From: DATGMS01 sp035303945
GTDB taxonomy: Bacteria > Bacteroidota > Bacteroidia > Cytophagales > Cyclobacteriaceae
NCBI GenBank assembly: GCA_035303945.1
Contig: DATGQZ010000012.1
Span: 19,900 to 83,899, forward strand
Direction of reading: 5' to 3'
DNA length: 64,000 bases
In this document: positions 18,323 to 26,741 of the stretch, in pieces
Layout: the number at the start of each line of letters is the position of its first letter
How positions within the stretch are numbered: the first letter of the stretch is position 1
The notes under the pieces: generated by a model
The model's database searches: none
The model's input: only the letters and a program-made list of their open reading frames with translations
Told to the model about the DNA's origin: nothing
Made by a program: the position numbers and the translations under genes

Positions 18323-20524
18323 TTATATCATCATTATCTGTAAACTTTCTACCTCCCCCAATTGTTCTAGAATCTGTTTTACCTCATGATGGGAGTTAAC
18401 GTTGAATTGTGCTCGGCTGCACTTGTGCCCCACACAAATACTGAAAGCCGAGGATGGCAAAGCCTTAAAACTTTCTTCGTTCGTCCATTGATCACCTATG
18501 GCTAAAATGAAATCAAACCTTTCTTTGCCTATAAAATCCATGGCGGCGCTGCTCTTGTCTATTCCCGGTCCTTTGATCTCCAAATAACAATCTCCTTCAA
18601 ATACCTGAAGATTATTGCTTCTAGCAACATATTTAAGATGGCAAAACATTTCTCTCAGCCTCAAATCCCGAAGGCCGTTTTCTGCCTGTCTACAGTGCCA
18701 TACCAGGGAGTTATCTTTTTCTTCTACAAACGCTCCCGGCGTTCGCAGCACATAATAGTCCATCACGGACCGGACATTGGACTTCCAACGGCTATCAATA
18801 GGCATCACCGCTTTCCAATCTTCCCCCTTATCTTTTCTCCTAACCCACAGGCCATGCTCGGCCATTAAGTTTACCGGATCATGTTGAAACCACCTGCTCA
18901 ACGTATGCCGATCCCTTCCACTGGTGATAACCACCAAAGCTTTTTTGGCAAGTTGGCCGATCACCGCCTTTAGCTCCCTGCTGGGATAGGCTTTTTGTGG
19001 GCGTGATTGATAACTCACCAGTGCACCATCATATTCCAGAAAGACAACCGGCTTCTCGGCCAGCCGAAATTGTTGCTTCAGCTGTTCGAAATCCCGGTGT
19101 GTCAATCGGCTTGACTGCAGTTCTTTTTGTTTTTGTTTGACATACTCTAAACGGCCCATAAAGACATTCGTCCATTGGAACACATCGTACTTTTGCACGC
19201 TTTCTTGCATTACAGCCATACGAGCGATCTGTTCCTCTTCACCCATGGTCAATGCCTGATGAATAGCGGCAGCAACTTCAGTAATGTCATTAGGATTGAC
19301 CAGGATAGCATCCTGCAGCTCTTTGCTTGCACCGGCCATCTCAGAAAGAATCAAACAGCCTTTTTGATTGACCTTGCTGGCCACAAATTCTTTACAGACC
19401 AAATTCATCCCGTCCCTCAGCGGTGTCACTAACGCTACGTCTGCCATCCTATAAAATGCACTTAGCTCCTGTAACGGAAAGCTTCTGTAGAAATAATGAA
19501 CCGGTACCCAATCGAAAGAGGAGTACTTGCTATTGATATTCCCTACCAATGTATCTATTTCCTCCTTCAGCTCTGCATATTCCTTCACCTGCTCTCTTGA
19601 AGGAACCACAATCATTATTAAAGAGACCTCACCTCTTTGGGCTTCATTTTCTGCTAAGAATAAATCAAAAGCTTTTAGCCTTTGGAGAATACCCTTAGAA
19701 TAGTCCAGCCGATCTATGGAAAGCAACAGCTTCTGCTCCCCTAATATGGATTTGTAATTGGTGATGGTCGCTTGCGTAGCAGCGTCCTGAGCGGATGCTT
19801 TATATTTACGGTAGTCAATTCCCATCGGGAACGCATCCACATTGATCAAATGATCATTTGCACGGATATATCCTTTTTCGTTGGAATATCCCAGTACACG
19901 ACTAACCGCGCTCATAAAATGTCGCATATCGTCGTAAGTATGGAATCCTACCAGATCAGCACCGCACAATCCTTGCAGGAGTGCTTCACGCCAAGGCAAT
20001 AACCGGAATATTTCGTAAGAGGGGAAAGGTATGTGTTGGAAGAAGGCAATGGTAGCATTAGGCAAGGCCTGCTTTACCATTTGCGGTAACAGTAACAAGT
20101 GGTAATCATGGATCCAAATTGTATCGTCAGGCTCGGCCATCTCCAATATAACATCACAAAACTTCTGATTGACAGCAACATAGGCTTCCCATAACCTACT
20201 TTCGTAACTAATATATTGGGGGAAGTAGTGAAAGGCCGGCCAAAGCACCCCATTGCTAAACCCTTCATAAAAATCCTCTATTTCTTGATGGGTCAGGAAT
20301 ACGGGAGTCATCTTCTTATCTTCCAACTTGCCAATAGTTAACTCCCTTTCCTCTTCGTCAGTCATCTCAATTCCAGGCCAGCCAATCCAAATATTGTCCC
20401 TCTCTGAAAAGATGCAGCCCAAGCCCGTGGCGAGCCCGCCCGAACTAGATTTGAACACCATTTCTCCATCTCTTTTCTCCACACTTAATGGTAACCTGTT
20501 AGACACTATTATTGTTTTTCCCAT
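18323..20524 (-). CDS. otsA: Trehalose-6-phosphate synthase fused to degenerate phosphatase domain (OtsA-OtsB)
   Basis: About 733 aa from the ATG at 20524 (MGKTIIVSNRLP). Residues 1-470 are a GT20 trehalose-6-phosphate synthase joining UDP- or ADP-glucose to glucose-6-phosphate. Its motifs are intact: SSGGLATGL, WIGWPG, IWIHDYHLLLLPQM, FFQHIPFPS and RLDYSKGI. Residues about 490-730 are an OtsB-like HAD phosphatase, but motif I, normally LDYDGTL, reads LEYDGAL, so the nucleophile Asp is Glu497 and the Thr is Ala501. Motif IV, normally GDDxTDE, reads GDQWTNE (678-683). Motif II SGR and a Lys are kept. The synthase half should work; the phosphatase half is probably weak or dead. No separate otsB lies in the window. 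Confidence 0.92.
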   Translation of the reverse strand: MGKTIIVSNRLPLSVEKRDGEMVFKSSSGGLATGLGCIFSERDNIWIGWPGIEMTDEEERELTIGKLEDKKMTPVFLTHQEIEDFYEGFSNGVLWPAFHYFPQYISYESRLWEAYVAVNQKFCDVILEMAEPDDTIWIHDYHLLLLPQMVKQALPNATIAFFQHIPFPSYEIFRLLPWREALLQGLCGADLVGFHTYDDMRHFMSAVSRVLGYSNEKGYIRANDHLINVDAFPMGIDYRKYKASAQDAATQATITNYKSILGEQKLLLSIDRLDYSKGILQRLKAFDLFLAENEAQRGEVSLIMIVVPSREQVKEYAELKEEIDTLVGNINSKYSSFDWVPVHYFYRSFPLQELSAFYRMADVALVTPLRDGMNLVCKEFVASKVNQKGCLILSEMAGASKELQDAILVNPNDITEVAAAIHQALTMGEEEQIARMAVMQESVQKYDVFQWTNVFMGRLEYVKQKQKELQSSRLTHRDFEQLKQQFRLAEKPVVFLEYDGALVSYQSRPQKAYPSRELKAVIGQLAKKALVVITSGRDRHTLSRWFQHDPVNLMAEHGLWVRRKDKGEDWKAVMPIDSRWKSNVRSVMDYYVLRTPGAFVEEKDNSLVWHCRQAENGLRDLRLREMFCHLKYVARSNNLQVFEGDCYLEIKGPGIDKSSAAMDFIGKERFDFILAIGDQWTNEESFKALPSSAFSICVGHKCSRAQFNVNSHHEVKQILEQLGEVESLQIMMI

Positions 20525-20823
20525 AGTTTTGCTTCCCGTATAAAAACTACTACCAGTAATTTTTATCTCAATCCATAATTTTAAATAAAGACCGTTCACA
20601 TTCTTGTTGTAGTTATAAATTATACATCTATAATGCCATTTGGAAGGAAAGTGCTCGTGGACAATGAGGACGAAGACGGAGGGGCAGGCTTAATGATTAT
20701 GCGATTGAGTTGATGTGACCTCCGTTCCCCAAATTGTCTTCTAAAAGTGACATCATTGCCATGGCTCCTTCCAAATAAAAGGGCAAGGAATAAGCCATGT
20801 AAAAGAGGTCTAAAAATTGATCT

Positions 20824-21792
20824 ATGGGCGGTATGATTCAAATAGGATACCACGTTTCCCATGAGCAGTTCTCTCCTACTGAACTGCTTTCTCTTGTCGT
20901 AAAAGCCGAAGCGGCCGGATTTGATTTTGCTATCGCCTCTGACCATTTTTATCCTTGGAACGAAGCTCAGGGGCATTCGGGATTTGTTTGGTCTTGGCTA
21001 GGAGCGGCATTGTCCCGTACATCTATTCCCATGGGAGTGGTCAACTGCCCGTGCCACCGCTACCATCCTGTAATTATAGCTCAGGCGGTAGCTACGCTTT
21101 TGGAAATGTTTCCCAATCGCTTTTGGCTGGCGGCTGGGAGCGGGCAGCTGCTTAATGAAGGAGTTATTGGTTCACATTGGCCGTCTAAGGCCCGTCGAAA
21201 TGAAAAGTTAGAAGAGGCTGTATTTGTCATGAGGTCTTTGTGGAAGGGAGAAGAGGTTAACCACAGAGGTCATTTTGATGTTCAGGAAGCGAAACTTTAC
21301 ACCATGCCTCAATCGACGCCTCACCTTATGGCTGCAGCGATTACGCCACCTACGGCTGGATGGGCAGGAACTTGGGCAGATGAGCTTATCACTATTTCCC
21401 AACCGATAGACCAGCTGAAAAAGGTAACAGAATCCTGGAAAAAAGGCGGGGGGAAAAACAAGCCTATGACTATTAAATGGCAGGTCTCTTATGATCCTGA
21501 TGAAGAAAACGCCAAAAAAGGAGCGCACGAACAATGGAGAACCAATGTTTTCGGCAGTGACCTTTCTTCCCAGCTAAGAACGCCGCTTCAGTTTGAGATG
21601 GCCGCCGCCCATGTCACACCGGAGGAAATGTCTGAATATGTTTTTATTTCAAATGATCCTGAGAAATATATTGAGATGATCAAAACCTATCATGCGATGG
21701 GCTTTGAAAAAATCGATATACACAATGTAAATAAAAACCAAGAAGGCTTTATCCATTTTATCAGCAGCAAAGTGTTGCCTGCCCTAAAATGA
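20824..21792 (+). CDS. TIGR03885-type LLM-class flavin oxidoreductase
   Basis: Luciferase-like monooxygenase superfamily protein of 322 aa with a TIM-barrel fold. The run IQIGYHVSHEQFSPTELLSLV, SDHFYPWNEAQGHSGFVWSWLGAAL, CPCHRYHPVIIAQAVATL and the late WQVSYDPDEENA match what I recall of the TIGR03885 subgroup, annotated as probable non-F420, FMN-dependent. Substrate unknown. A second in-frame ATG at 20833 (MIQIGYH) fits the family start as well as the one at 20824. It is divergent from the OtsA-OtsB gene, an association I believe recurs in this family and suggests a stress role. Confidence 0.85.
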   Translation: MGGMIQIGYHVSHEQFSPTELLSLVVKAEAAGFDFAIASDHFYPWNEAQGHSGFVWSWLGAALSRTSIPMGVVNCPCHRYHPVIIAQAVATLLEMFPNRFWLAAGSGQLLNEGVIGSHWPSKARRNEKLEEAVFVMRSLWKGEEVNHRGHFDVQEAKLYTMPQSTPHLMAAAITPPTAGWAGTWADELITISQPIDQLKKVTESWKKGGGKNKPMTIKWQVSYDPDEENAKKGAHEQWRTNVFGSDLSSQLRTPLQFEMAAAHVTPEEMSEYVFISNDPEKYIEMIKTYHAMGFEKIDIHNVNKNQEGFIHFISSKVLPALK

Positions 21793-21820
21793 AGGGTGGT
21801 TATCCACCCTTTTATTCTTT
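21792..21820 (+). terminator. Terminator after the LLM oxidoreductase
   Basis: A perfect 8-bp stem AAGGGTGG / CCACCCTT with a TTAT loop (21792-21811), followed by TTATTCTTT. The stem begins at the last base of the stop codon. It lies between convergent genes and ends where the next gene's stop codon begins. Confidence 0.75.
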
Positions 21821-22361
21821 AAACCGGAGGCTGCGTCTCTAGTTTAAGTGTTTTTGCGCAGTCCGTAACCAGCATCTTTGCGTACTCCTGTCTGAGTTCA
21901 TCAGGATCTTCTATATCACTGACCAGCTTCTCAGCAAATACGATCCTTCCATTTAATGCAACTGCACCAAAAGCGTAGAGCTCATAAATATTTTCTTCTG
22001 GTATAGGTGAAGCATAACCTGTTAGGCTTAGGCCTATTTTAGCATCAAAGAGATCGCAGACATTTAATGCCAGGCGCTGGGCTATTTCTAAAGCCACACC
22101 ATTGCAGGGATCGCATATTTCGAAAGGAATCTCCAAGTGCCGGGCCTTCTGCTTGCAACTATAGGCCGTGATGCCTCCTTCGAAAAACAAGCCGGCTTCT
22201 TTTTCTGAACTGAATAAGACTTGAAGGAAGCCCGAGGATACGCTCTCCGCTACGGCAACACTCAAATTATGGTCAAAGCAAAAGTGTTTGATGGTATCCA
22301 ATGCAGCAGATACCGCTCGGTCAGAAACCGAGTTGACGTTTTCATCATCTGGTGAGATCAT
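21819..22361 (-). CDS. CinA C-terminal-type nicotinamide-nucleotide amidohydrolase
   Basis: A 180-aa protein matching the stand-alone C-terminal domain of CinA (PncC), which deamidates nicotinamide mononucleotide to nicotinate mononucleotide in pyridine nucleotide salvage. Visible family patterns are VAVAESVSSGFLQVLFSSE, then EGGITAYSCKQKARHLEIP and KIGLSLTGYASP. The classical AESxTGG reads AESVSSG, a divergence at the conserved loop, so activity is less sure. The N-terminal 15 residues are acidic and not part of the domain. First of a leftward series of stress-type genes. Confidence 0.75.
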   Translation of the reverse strand: MISPDDENVNSVSDRAVSAALDTIKHFCFDHNLSVAVAESVSSGFLQVLFSSEKEAGLFFEGGITAYSCKQKARHLEIPFEICDPCNGVALEIAQRLALNVCDLFDAKIGLSLTGYASPIPEENIYELYAFGAVALNGRIVFAEKLVSDIEDPDELRQEYAKMLVTDCAKTLKLETQPPV

Positions 22362-22388
22362 AGGTTTGTTTAAAAGTGAATGATGATT

Positions 22389-23150
22389 TTAATGGTGATG
22401 CGATAGGCTATCGGGGTAGTGATCCACTAGCTGTAGTTGTCTCACTTCACCCTTTTCCCAAGCATTAGCCAAAGGATCTACTTCGGGCATAGGAATATTT
22501 TCCCGCTGTTGCTTTTTGTCAGCAGTAGATATGCCAAAACGCTCATCTCTTTTCGTTAGCAGCTCTTGACGTAATTGCCCTTCCTTGGTAAAACCCATCA
22601 TAAGTAAAGGCGGGCCAATAGGAAGCTCCAGTTCACGGTCTGTATGCCAAGTATGGATAGTTTTTCCATAGGTGGAGACAAGTTTTTCCATAAGTACGTG
22701 CTCCACATCATCGGGAATACCCGGGGCTATTAAAGTGCCGGATTTCACCTCATGATGGTGAGAATGCCACAGTTTCTTTTCCTCCTCCGGCAATTGTTTA
22801 AAGAGGCGTTCTGTGACAATGTATTCAATACCCATAATTTTGGCATCATTGCCATTCCCATCGAAAATAATAGCTTGATAAAGATCTTCATTCAGTTGGC
22901 TTACGTAATGGTGGGCTTCCATTTGGCCCTCCATATTACCTCCATAAAAATGAAAGCCATCCAAATAAATGTTCAGCTTTTTCAATGGTGATTTATCCTG
23001 GAGTAGATCTGCACCCACTCCCAAAATTTCTGATTCTGCTGTCTTTTCCTGCCCTGGAGCTTCTACATATGAGGGAGTATTGTTACCACCACATGCTTGC
23101 AGCAGAAGCCAGGCAGCCGTAATTACTACAGTCGCATGTTTGATCATCAT
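22389..23150 (-). CDS. DUF1264 (OBAP-like) lipoprotein
   Basis: A 253-aa protein with a lipoprotein signal (VVITAAWLLLQACGG, lipobox Cys about 20) and a DUF1264 domain (about 50-200), the family of plant oil-body-associated proteins with bacterial members. Recognisable parts are KLNIYLDGFHFYGGNMEGQMEAHHYV, DAKIMGIEYIVTERLF, and LWHSHHHEVKSGTLIAPGIPD. The many histidines suggest metal binding, and the tail ends SLSHHH. Biochemical role unknown. It lies 6 bp after the ferritin-like gene, so the two are probably cotranscribed. Confidence 0.82.
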   Translation of the reverse strand: MMIKHATVVITAAWLLLQACGGNNTPSYVEAPGQEKTAESEILGVGADLLQDKSPLKKLNIYLDGFHFYGGNMEGQMEAHHYVSQLNEDLYQAIIFDGNGNDAKIMGIEYIVTERLFKQLPEEEKKLWHSHHHEVKSGTLIAPGIPDDVEHVLMEKLVSTYGKTIHTWHTDRELELPIGPPLLMMGFTKEGQLRQELLTKRDERFGISTADKKQQRENIPMPEVDPLANAWEKGEVRQLQLVDHYPDSLSHHH

Positions 23151-23156
23151 GTGAAT

Positions 23157-23669
23157 TTATGTATCTTCTATTATGGCCATTATCATTTTAACATCTATGG
23201 CCTTTTCCCGTTGAAAGTTTTGTTCTAGCAGATCCTTGACTTCTGGAAGCTGTAAGCGGGTGGCCAAAGAAAACAACCATTCATAGGCTGCCTGATTATA
23301 ATGTGATATTCTCATCACCAGATGCCCAATGGCAAAATCATTAATGACATTTTTGCCAGTTAAGGCGAGATGTTGACCTTCCTCCAACATCATGTCCGCA
23401 ATCGGATTGTTCCTACCGGCAATGGGAAGATCCAACAACACAAAAACCTGCTGCAGGTTGTCCACCTGATCGCTCTTATTCCGCTGATATTGGGCGATAA
23501 TATCTCTCGCCAATTGGGTATACGCCGCCTCCTGTAGTCCCACCAACTCCTCCAGTAAATGCATTTCACCTTGGTACAGCTCCATCAGCTTTGTCATAAA
23601 CAGCTCATGGAGTTTCGAGGTGTGTAAACGATTGATTCCTTCGGGGGAAGGGTGGTTCTCAAATATCAT
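23157..23669 (-). CDS. Ferritin-like DUF892 (YciF-type) protein
   Basis: A 170-aa all-helical protein. From residue 16 it follows the YciE/YciF/DUF892 pattern: LHELFMTKLMELYQGEMHLLEELVGLQEAA, then a helix with NLQQVFVLLDLPI, then FAIGHLVMRISHYNQAAYEWLFSLA and a final helix with LLEQNFQREKAIDVKM. Members are four-helix bundles with a di-iron-like site, linked to osmotic and general stress. The usual Glu ligands are only partly obvious here, so metal binding is uncertain. Part of the minus-strand group 21819-24287. Confidence 0.65.
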   Translation of the reverse strand: MIFENHPSPEGINRLHTSKLHELFMTKLMELYQGEMHLLEELVGLQEAAYTQLARDIIAQYQRNKSDQVDNLQQVFVLLDLPIAGRNNPIADMMLEEGQHLALTGKNVINDFAIGHLVMRISHYNQAAYEWLFSLATRLQLPEVKDLLEQNFQREKAIDVKMIMAIIEDT

Positions 23670-23686
23670 TGGCTTTCTTTATAGGT

Positions 23687-23827
23687 TCACTCCACAGGAT
23701 TGGGATCTGGATCCAAACTCATATCTGGCTGCTCTTGTGGAATATTTTGCTCAGCCTTTATCTCTTCATTGAGCTGCTCGTATTCGCGCTTTTTATGCTC
23801 TGCTATAAATGTGATGGTTTTTTCCAT
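23687..23827 (-). CDS. Small acidic protein (46 aa)
   Basis: A short reading frame on the minus strand starting at the ATG at 23827 and ending with TGA at 23687-23689, 17 bp before the ferritin-like gene. The product begins MEKTITFIAEHKKREYEQ, is strongly charged, and ends DMSLDPDPNPVE. The Asp-Pro tail resembles the tail of the next upstream product (DADPDPEIEPN), which argues that both are real and related. No function is known. Its place in a leftward run of same-strand genes with small gaps supports translation. Confidence 0.55.
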   Translation of the reverse strand: MEKTITFIAEHKKREYEQLNEEIKAEQNIPQEQPDMSLDPDPNPVE

Positions 23828-23876
23828 GGCTTTGTTTGTTAATCTGGGTTGATGCGCATCGGAAAAAGAATCTTGT

Positions 23877-24287
23877 TTATTCGTTATCTTTTTCTATCCG
23901 GTTGGGTTCTATCTCAGGGTCAGGATCCGCATCCGGTAGCTCTTCTTCATCCGGGTGAGGCAGGTCCCGCTGTGGAAAATCTCTACCGGGGTCAATTTCT
24001 CTCTCATCGGGTCTTGGAATATCGGTCTCTTCTGGCCTTTCTATTTCTGGACCAATGTCAGGATAAGGTTTCTCAGGTCGATCCTGGTTGTAATTCGCCA
24101 AGGTCATTGCTTGTTGATAACTGGAAGATCTACCCACATGATTTTCATTGGGCTGAATATCCAGTGTTACCCGTAATCCTCTTTTCCTTCGCCCTTTGGC
24201 TGGGTGGTAAATGGGTAATTTCGACGCATAATGATCCTTAACTAATTTACTTTCTATTTCTTGAAAGATTGCACGTGATCTGTTCAT
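23877..24287 (-). CDS. Hypothetical protein with Pro/Asp/Glu-rich tail
   Basis: A 136-aa cytoplasmic-looking protein without a signal peptide. The first 55 residues are basic and may fold (IFQEIESKLVKDHYASKLPIYH, then GRRKRGLRVTLDIQPNEN). From about residue 65 it is low-complexity and acidic, rich in Pro, Asp, Glu and Arg (RPEETDIPRPDEREIDPGRDF, then DADPDPEIEPNRIEKDNE) and probably disordered. Similar tails occur in stress-associated proteins of Bacteroidota, but I recognise no family. It is first in a probable minus-strand group with the 46-aa protein, the ferritin-like protein and the DUF1264 lipoprotein. Confidence 0.6.
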   Translation of the reverse strand: MNRSRAIFQEIESKLVKDHYASKLPIYHPAKGRRKRGLRVTLDIQPNENHVGRSSSYQQAMTLANYNQDRPEKPYPDIGPEIERPEETDIPRPDEREIDPGRDFPQRDLPHPDEEELPDADPDPEIEPNRIEKDNE

Positions 24288-24539
24288 GTTGTGGGTGATT
24301 AAAGTTAGTGGTTAAACCATACACACAACTAAAAACAGTCCAACTTTTTAACCCTATGTTACTATTGAACTTTAAGTTGAGGCGAGGAACTTTTTTAGAT
24401 GAATAAACCACCTCCATCAAGTATGACAGGATTTTAAATAATCGAATTATTTGTTTATACAAATTTTCTCATCGAAACACCCTTCAGGTTGTGACCGGAA
24501 CTAAACAAACTGTTGCCCTGCCTCAACATCCCTATCAAA

Positions 24540-25658
24540 TCATGCCCCGGGAGGCGTTTCTCCTTGCACCAACAAGCTTGGTGGATCATTTCTATCGCTT
24601 TCATCCTCCTCATCACGGTTGATATAAAGCGCCCTTGCTGGCATGGCCACGGCAATCCCCTTCCTTTCAAATTCCTCATGAATCCTTAGGTTAATGGCTT
24701 GTTGGATATCCATATAGAGGTTATAGTCTCCTGATTCTACATAATACACAATCTCAAAGTCCCAGCCTGAGTCCGTGTAAGCGAAAAAATGCGCGCGGTC
24801 AAAGGTTACCGGTTTTTGCTCTAGAACAATTCCCTTGATGATGGCAGGGATTTCAGCCAACTGTTGATGCGTGGTCTCAAAACTTGTTTTCACCTTGAAT
24901 ACAATTCTCCGCCGCTCCATTTTCTTAAAATTATGGATACGGGAATTGGTCAAATCACTGTTAGAAAATACCAGTTGCTCGCCTGATAGCGTCTTAATCC
25001 GGGTGGTTTTCAAACCCACATATTCAATCACCCCATTTTTATCGTCGATTACCACAAAATCGCCAACTTCAAAGGGCTTGTCAAAAAATATCACGAAATA
25101 GTTGAAGATATCTCCTACAATATTCTGAGCGGCAAGGGCAATGGCTATACCTCCGATTCCCAAACTGGCGATGATGGCTGTAACATCTTTACCCCAGTTG
25201 TCCAACAGAAACAAAATACCCACCGTCCAGATAAAGACATTAATAATGACCATAATGCCATATAATTGTTTTACCTTCTCTTCTCCTCCACTCTGATGTC
25301 GCACATATCGAGTCAACAGCATAAGTATGGTGGAGGATATGAAACGGATGACGAGTACGGTCACAATAATCGTAGTAGCAAATTCTATAAAGGAGATCAT
25401 CCTAGGCGACATATTCAGCAGCCTAAGAGCCCAGGATATCACAACGATGTATAAAGCGGGGATGCCAAAACGTTCTACCGAATCTACAATAAAGTCATCT
25501 ACCACAGACTTCGTTTTTGAGGTTAGTGCTTTCACATTTCTCAAAACAGGACCTTTGATAATCTTAATGATCAGCACGCCGAAAATAATTGCCCCCAAGA
25601 CAAATAAATAGTCATAAACAGTGTTTCCCCAAAAAGGTTGAGCTAGCACTTCATTCAT
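24540..25658 (-). CDS. MscS-type mechanosensitive ion channel
   Basis: Inner-membrane channel of 372 aa that opens under membrane tension to release solutes on hypo-osmotic shock. Four hydrophobic segments are visible at about 13-32, 68-90, 95-117 and 130-165. The pore helix TM3 is followed by the MscS core: SLGIGGIAIALAAQNIVGDIFNYFVIFFDKPFEVGDFV, then GVIEYVGLKTTRIKTLSGEQLVFSNSDL. The beta and alpha/beta C-terminal domain continues to about 345, and the last 25 residues are acidic (NRDEEDESDRND). Fits the osmotic-stress setting. Confidence 0.92.
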   Translation of the reverse strand: MNEVLAQPFWGNTVYDYLFVLGAIIFGVLIIKIIKGPVLRNVKALTSKTKSVVDDFIVDSVERFGIPALYIVVISWALRLLNMSPRMISFIEFATTIIVTVLVIRFISSTILMLLTRYVRHQSGGEEKVKQLYGIMVIINVFIWTVGILFLLDNWGKDVTAIIASLGIGGIAIALAAQNIVGDIFNYFVIFFDKPFEVGDFVVIDDKNGVIEYVGLKTTRIKTLSGEQLVFSNSDLTNSRIHNFKKMERRRIVFKVKTSFETTHQQLAEIPAIIKGIVLEQKPVTFDRAHFFAYTDSGWDFEIVYYVESGDYNLYMDIQQAINLRIHEEFERKGIAVAMPARALYINRDEEDESDRNDPPSLLVQGETPPGA

Positions 25659-25773
25659 AATATCACGGTGTTAAATGATGAAACATAGCATCCATTACGA
25701 GGAGTAATGGACAGTAGCAGTCAAAACTGCCAAAACCAAGCCAGCGATTGCCCTTAAGTCTAACAGGATGTTG

Positions 25774-26670
25774 TCATCCGTTTAAAATGTAAATGGATTC
25801 AGGCAGAAGACTCAGTTCCACCCATACGCCCGAAACGTCCTTTGCCGAGCTGACTTCATCATCGACATGACAAACTTGGTCAGTCCGGATCTTGATCTTT
25901 TGGGCTTTGATAGGAGCAAACAAGTCCTTATCATTGTCTCCCTTTTGTCGCGATATAAAATGCTCCAACAATGACCTTTCATTTTCCCTGATAAGTACCA
26001 CATCGAGATATTCATCACCATGTTTTGCCTCTGGCGCTAATCGCAGACGCGGGCCTATGGATTGCGTATTCATCACCTCCACCCATAGATAGTAACCTGT
26101 GAGATCTTCCCCATCTATAAAAATTTGATAAAAAGCAGGTTCTATTGCCGAGACCATTCTCGCAAGCCGTTGCATTCCTGATTTTACTTTGTCTTGGCTT
26201 TGATTGGGTGGCTGAATCTGCTTTTCTTTTTCAGCTTCTACTTCATGCAACACTTCACTAAACAAACCCCAACCCACAGATTCAAAAAAAAATTTACTTA
26301 CCTCTCCTAAGGCCACTGTGCCTACGCGAAACTTTCGATATTCTTTTTTTTCCCAGGAGTCAATGATGCTATGAATGGCAGTATCCACTTCCAAGCTTCC
26401 AGCTATATTGTTGGCATTGCCAAAGGGAAGAATAGCAATGGGCACTGTCATACCCTTATTAATTACTTTTTTGGCCACCTTCTCTATAGTGCCATCACCT
26501 CCTGCGACGATAATAAAGTCACATCCATAGTCCAAGGCTTCTTTGTAATCATCTGCTTTAGTGTCTTGTGTAAGTACACTTGCTCCACGCTGTTCCAACA
26601 GGGAAACCAGATCCTCCACAGGCAACGTACTGCCGCCTGCCTTGGGATTATACATTAGGGCGATTTTCAT
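25774..26670 (-). CDS. Diacylglycerol kinase-family lipid kinase
   Basis: Cytoplasmic or membrane-associated kinase of 298 aa from the DAGK_cat/YegS/sphingosine kinase family, transferring phosphate from ATP to a lipid alcohol. It has the opening YNPKAGG, the nucleotide-binding GGDGT in FIIVAGGDGTIEKVAKKV, and PFGNANNIAGSL (usually P.GT.ND.A). The Asn at the usual Thr position is a small deviation. The C-terminal half is the beta-rich lipid-binding domain. The substrate cannot be named. It is divergent from surE, with 71 bp between the starts. Confidence 0.85.
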   Translation of the reverse strand: MKIALMYNPKAGGSTLPVEDLVSLLEQRGASVLTQDTKADDYKEALDYGCDFIIVAGGDGTIEKVAKKVINKGMTVPIAILPFGNANNIAGSLEVDTAIHSIIDSWEKKEYRKFRVGTVALGEVSKFFFESVGWGLFSEVLHEVEAEKEKQIQPPNQSQDKVKSGMQRLARMVSAIEPAFYQIFIDGEDLTGYYLWVEVMNTQSIGPRLRLAPEAKHGDEYLDVVLIRENERSLLEHFISRQKGDNDKDLFAPIKAQKIKIRTDQVCHVDDEVSSAKDVSGVWVELSLLPESIYILNG

Positions 26671-26741
26671 AAAAACGATAAGTTGACAGGGTTAAGCTTG
26701 GTTTTTGATCTGCTTTGAGAAGAAACAAACGCTAATAGCAT

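Noticed and set aside
24247..24462. 71-codon minus-strand frame upstream of the acidic protein
   Set aside because: Overlaps the start of a better-supported gene and shows no features; the sequence is AT-rich and non-coding in appearance.
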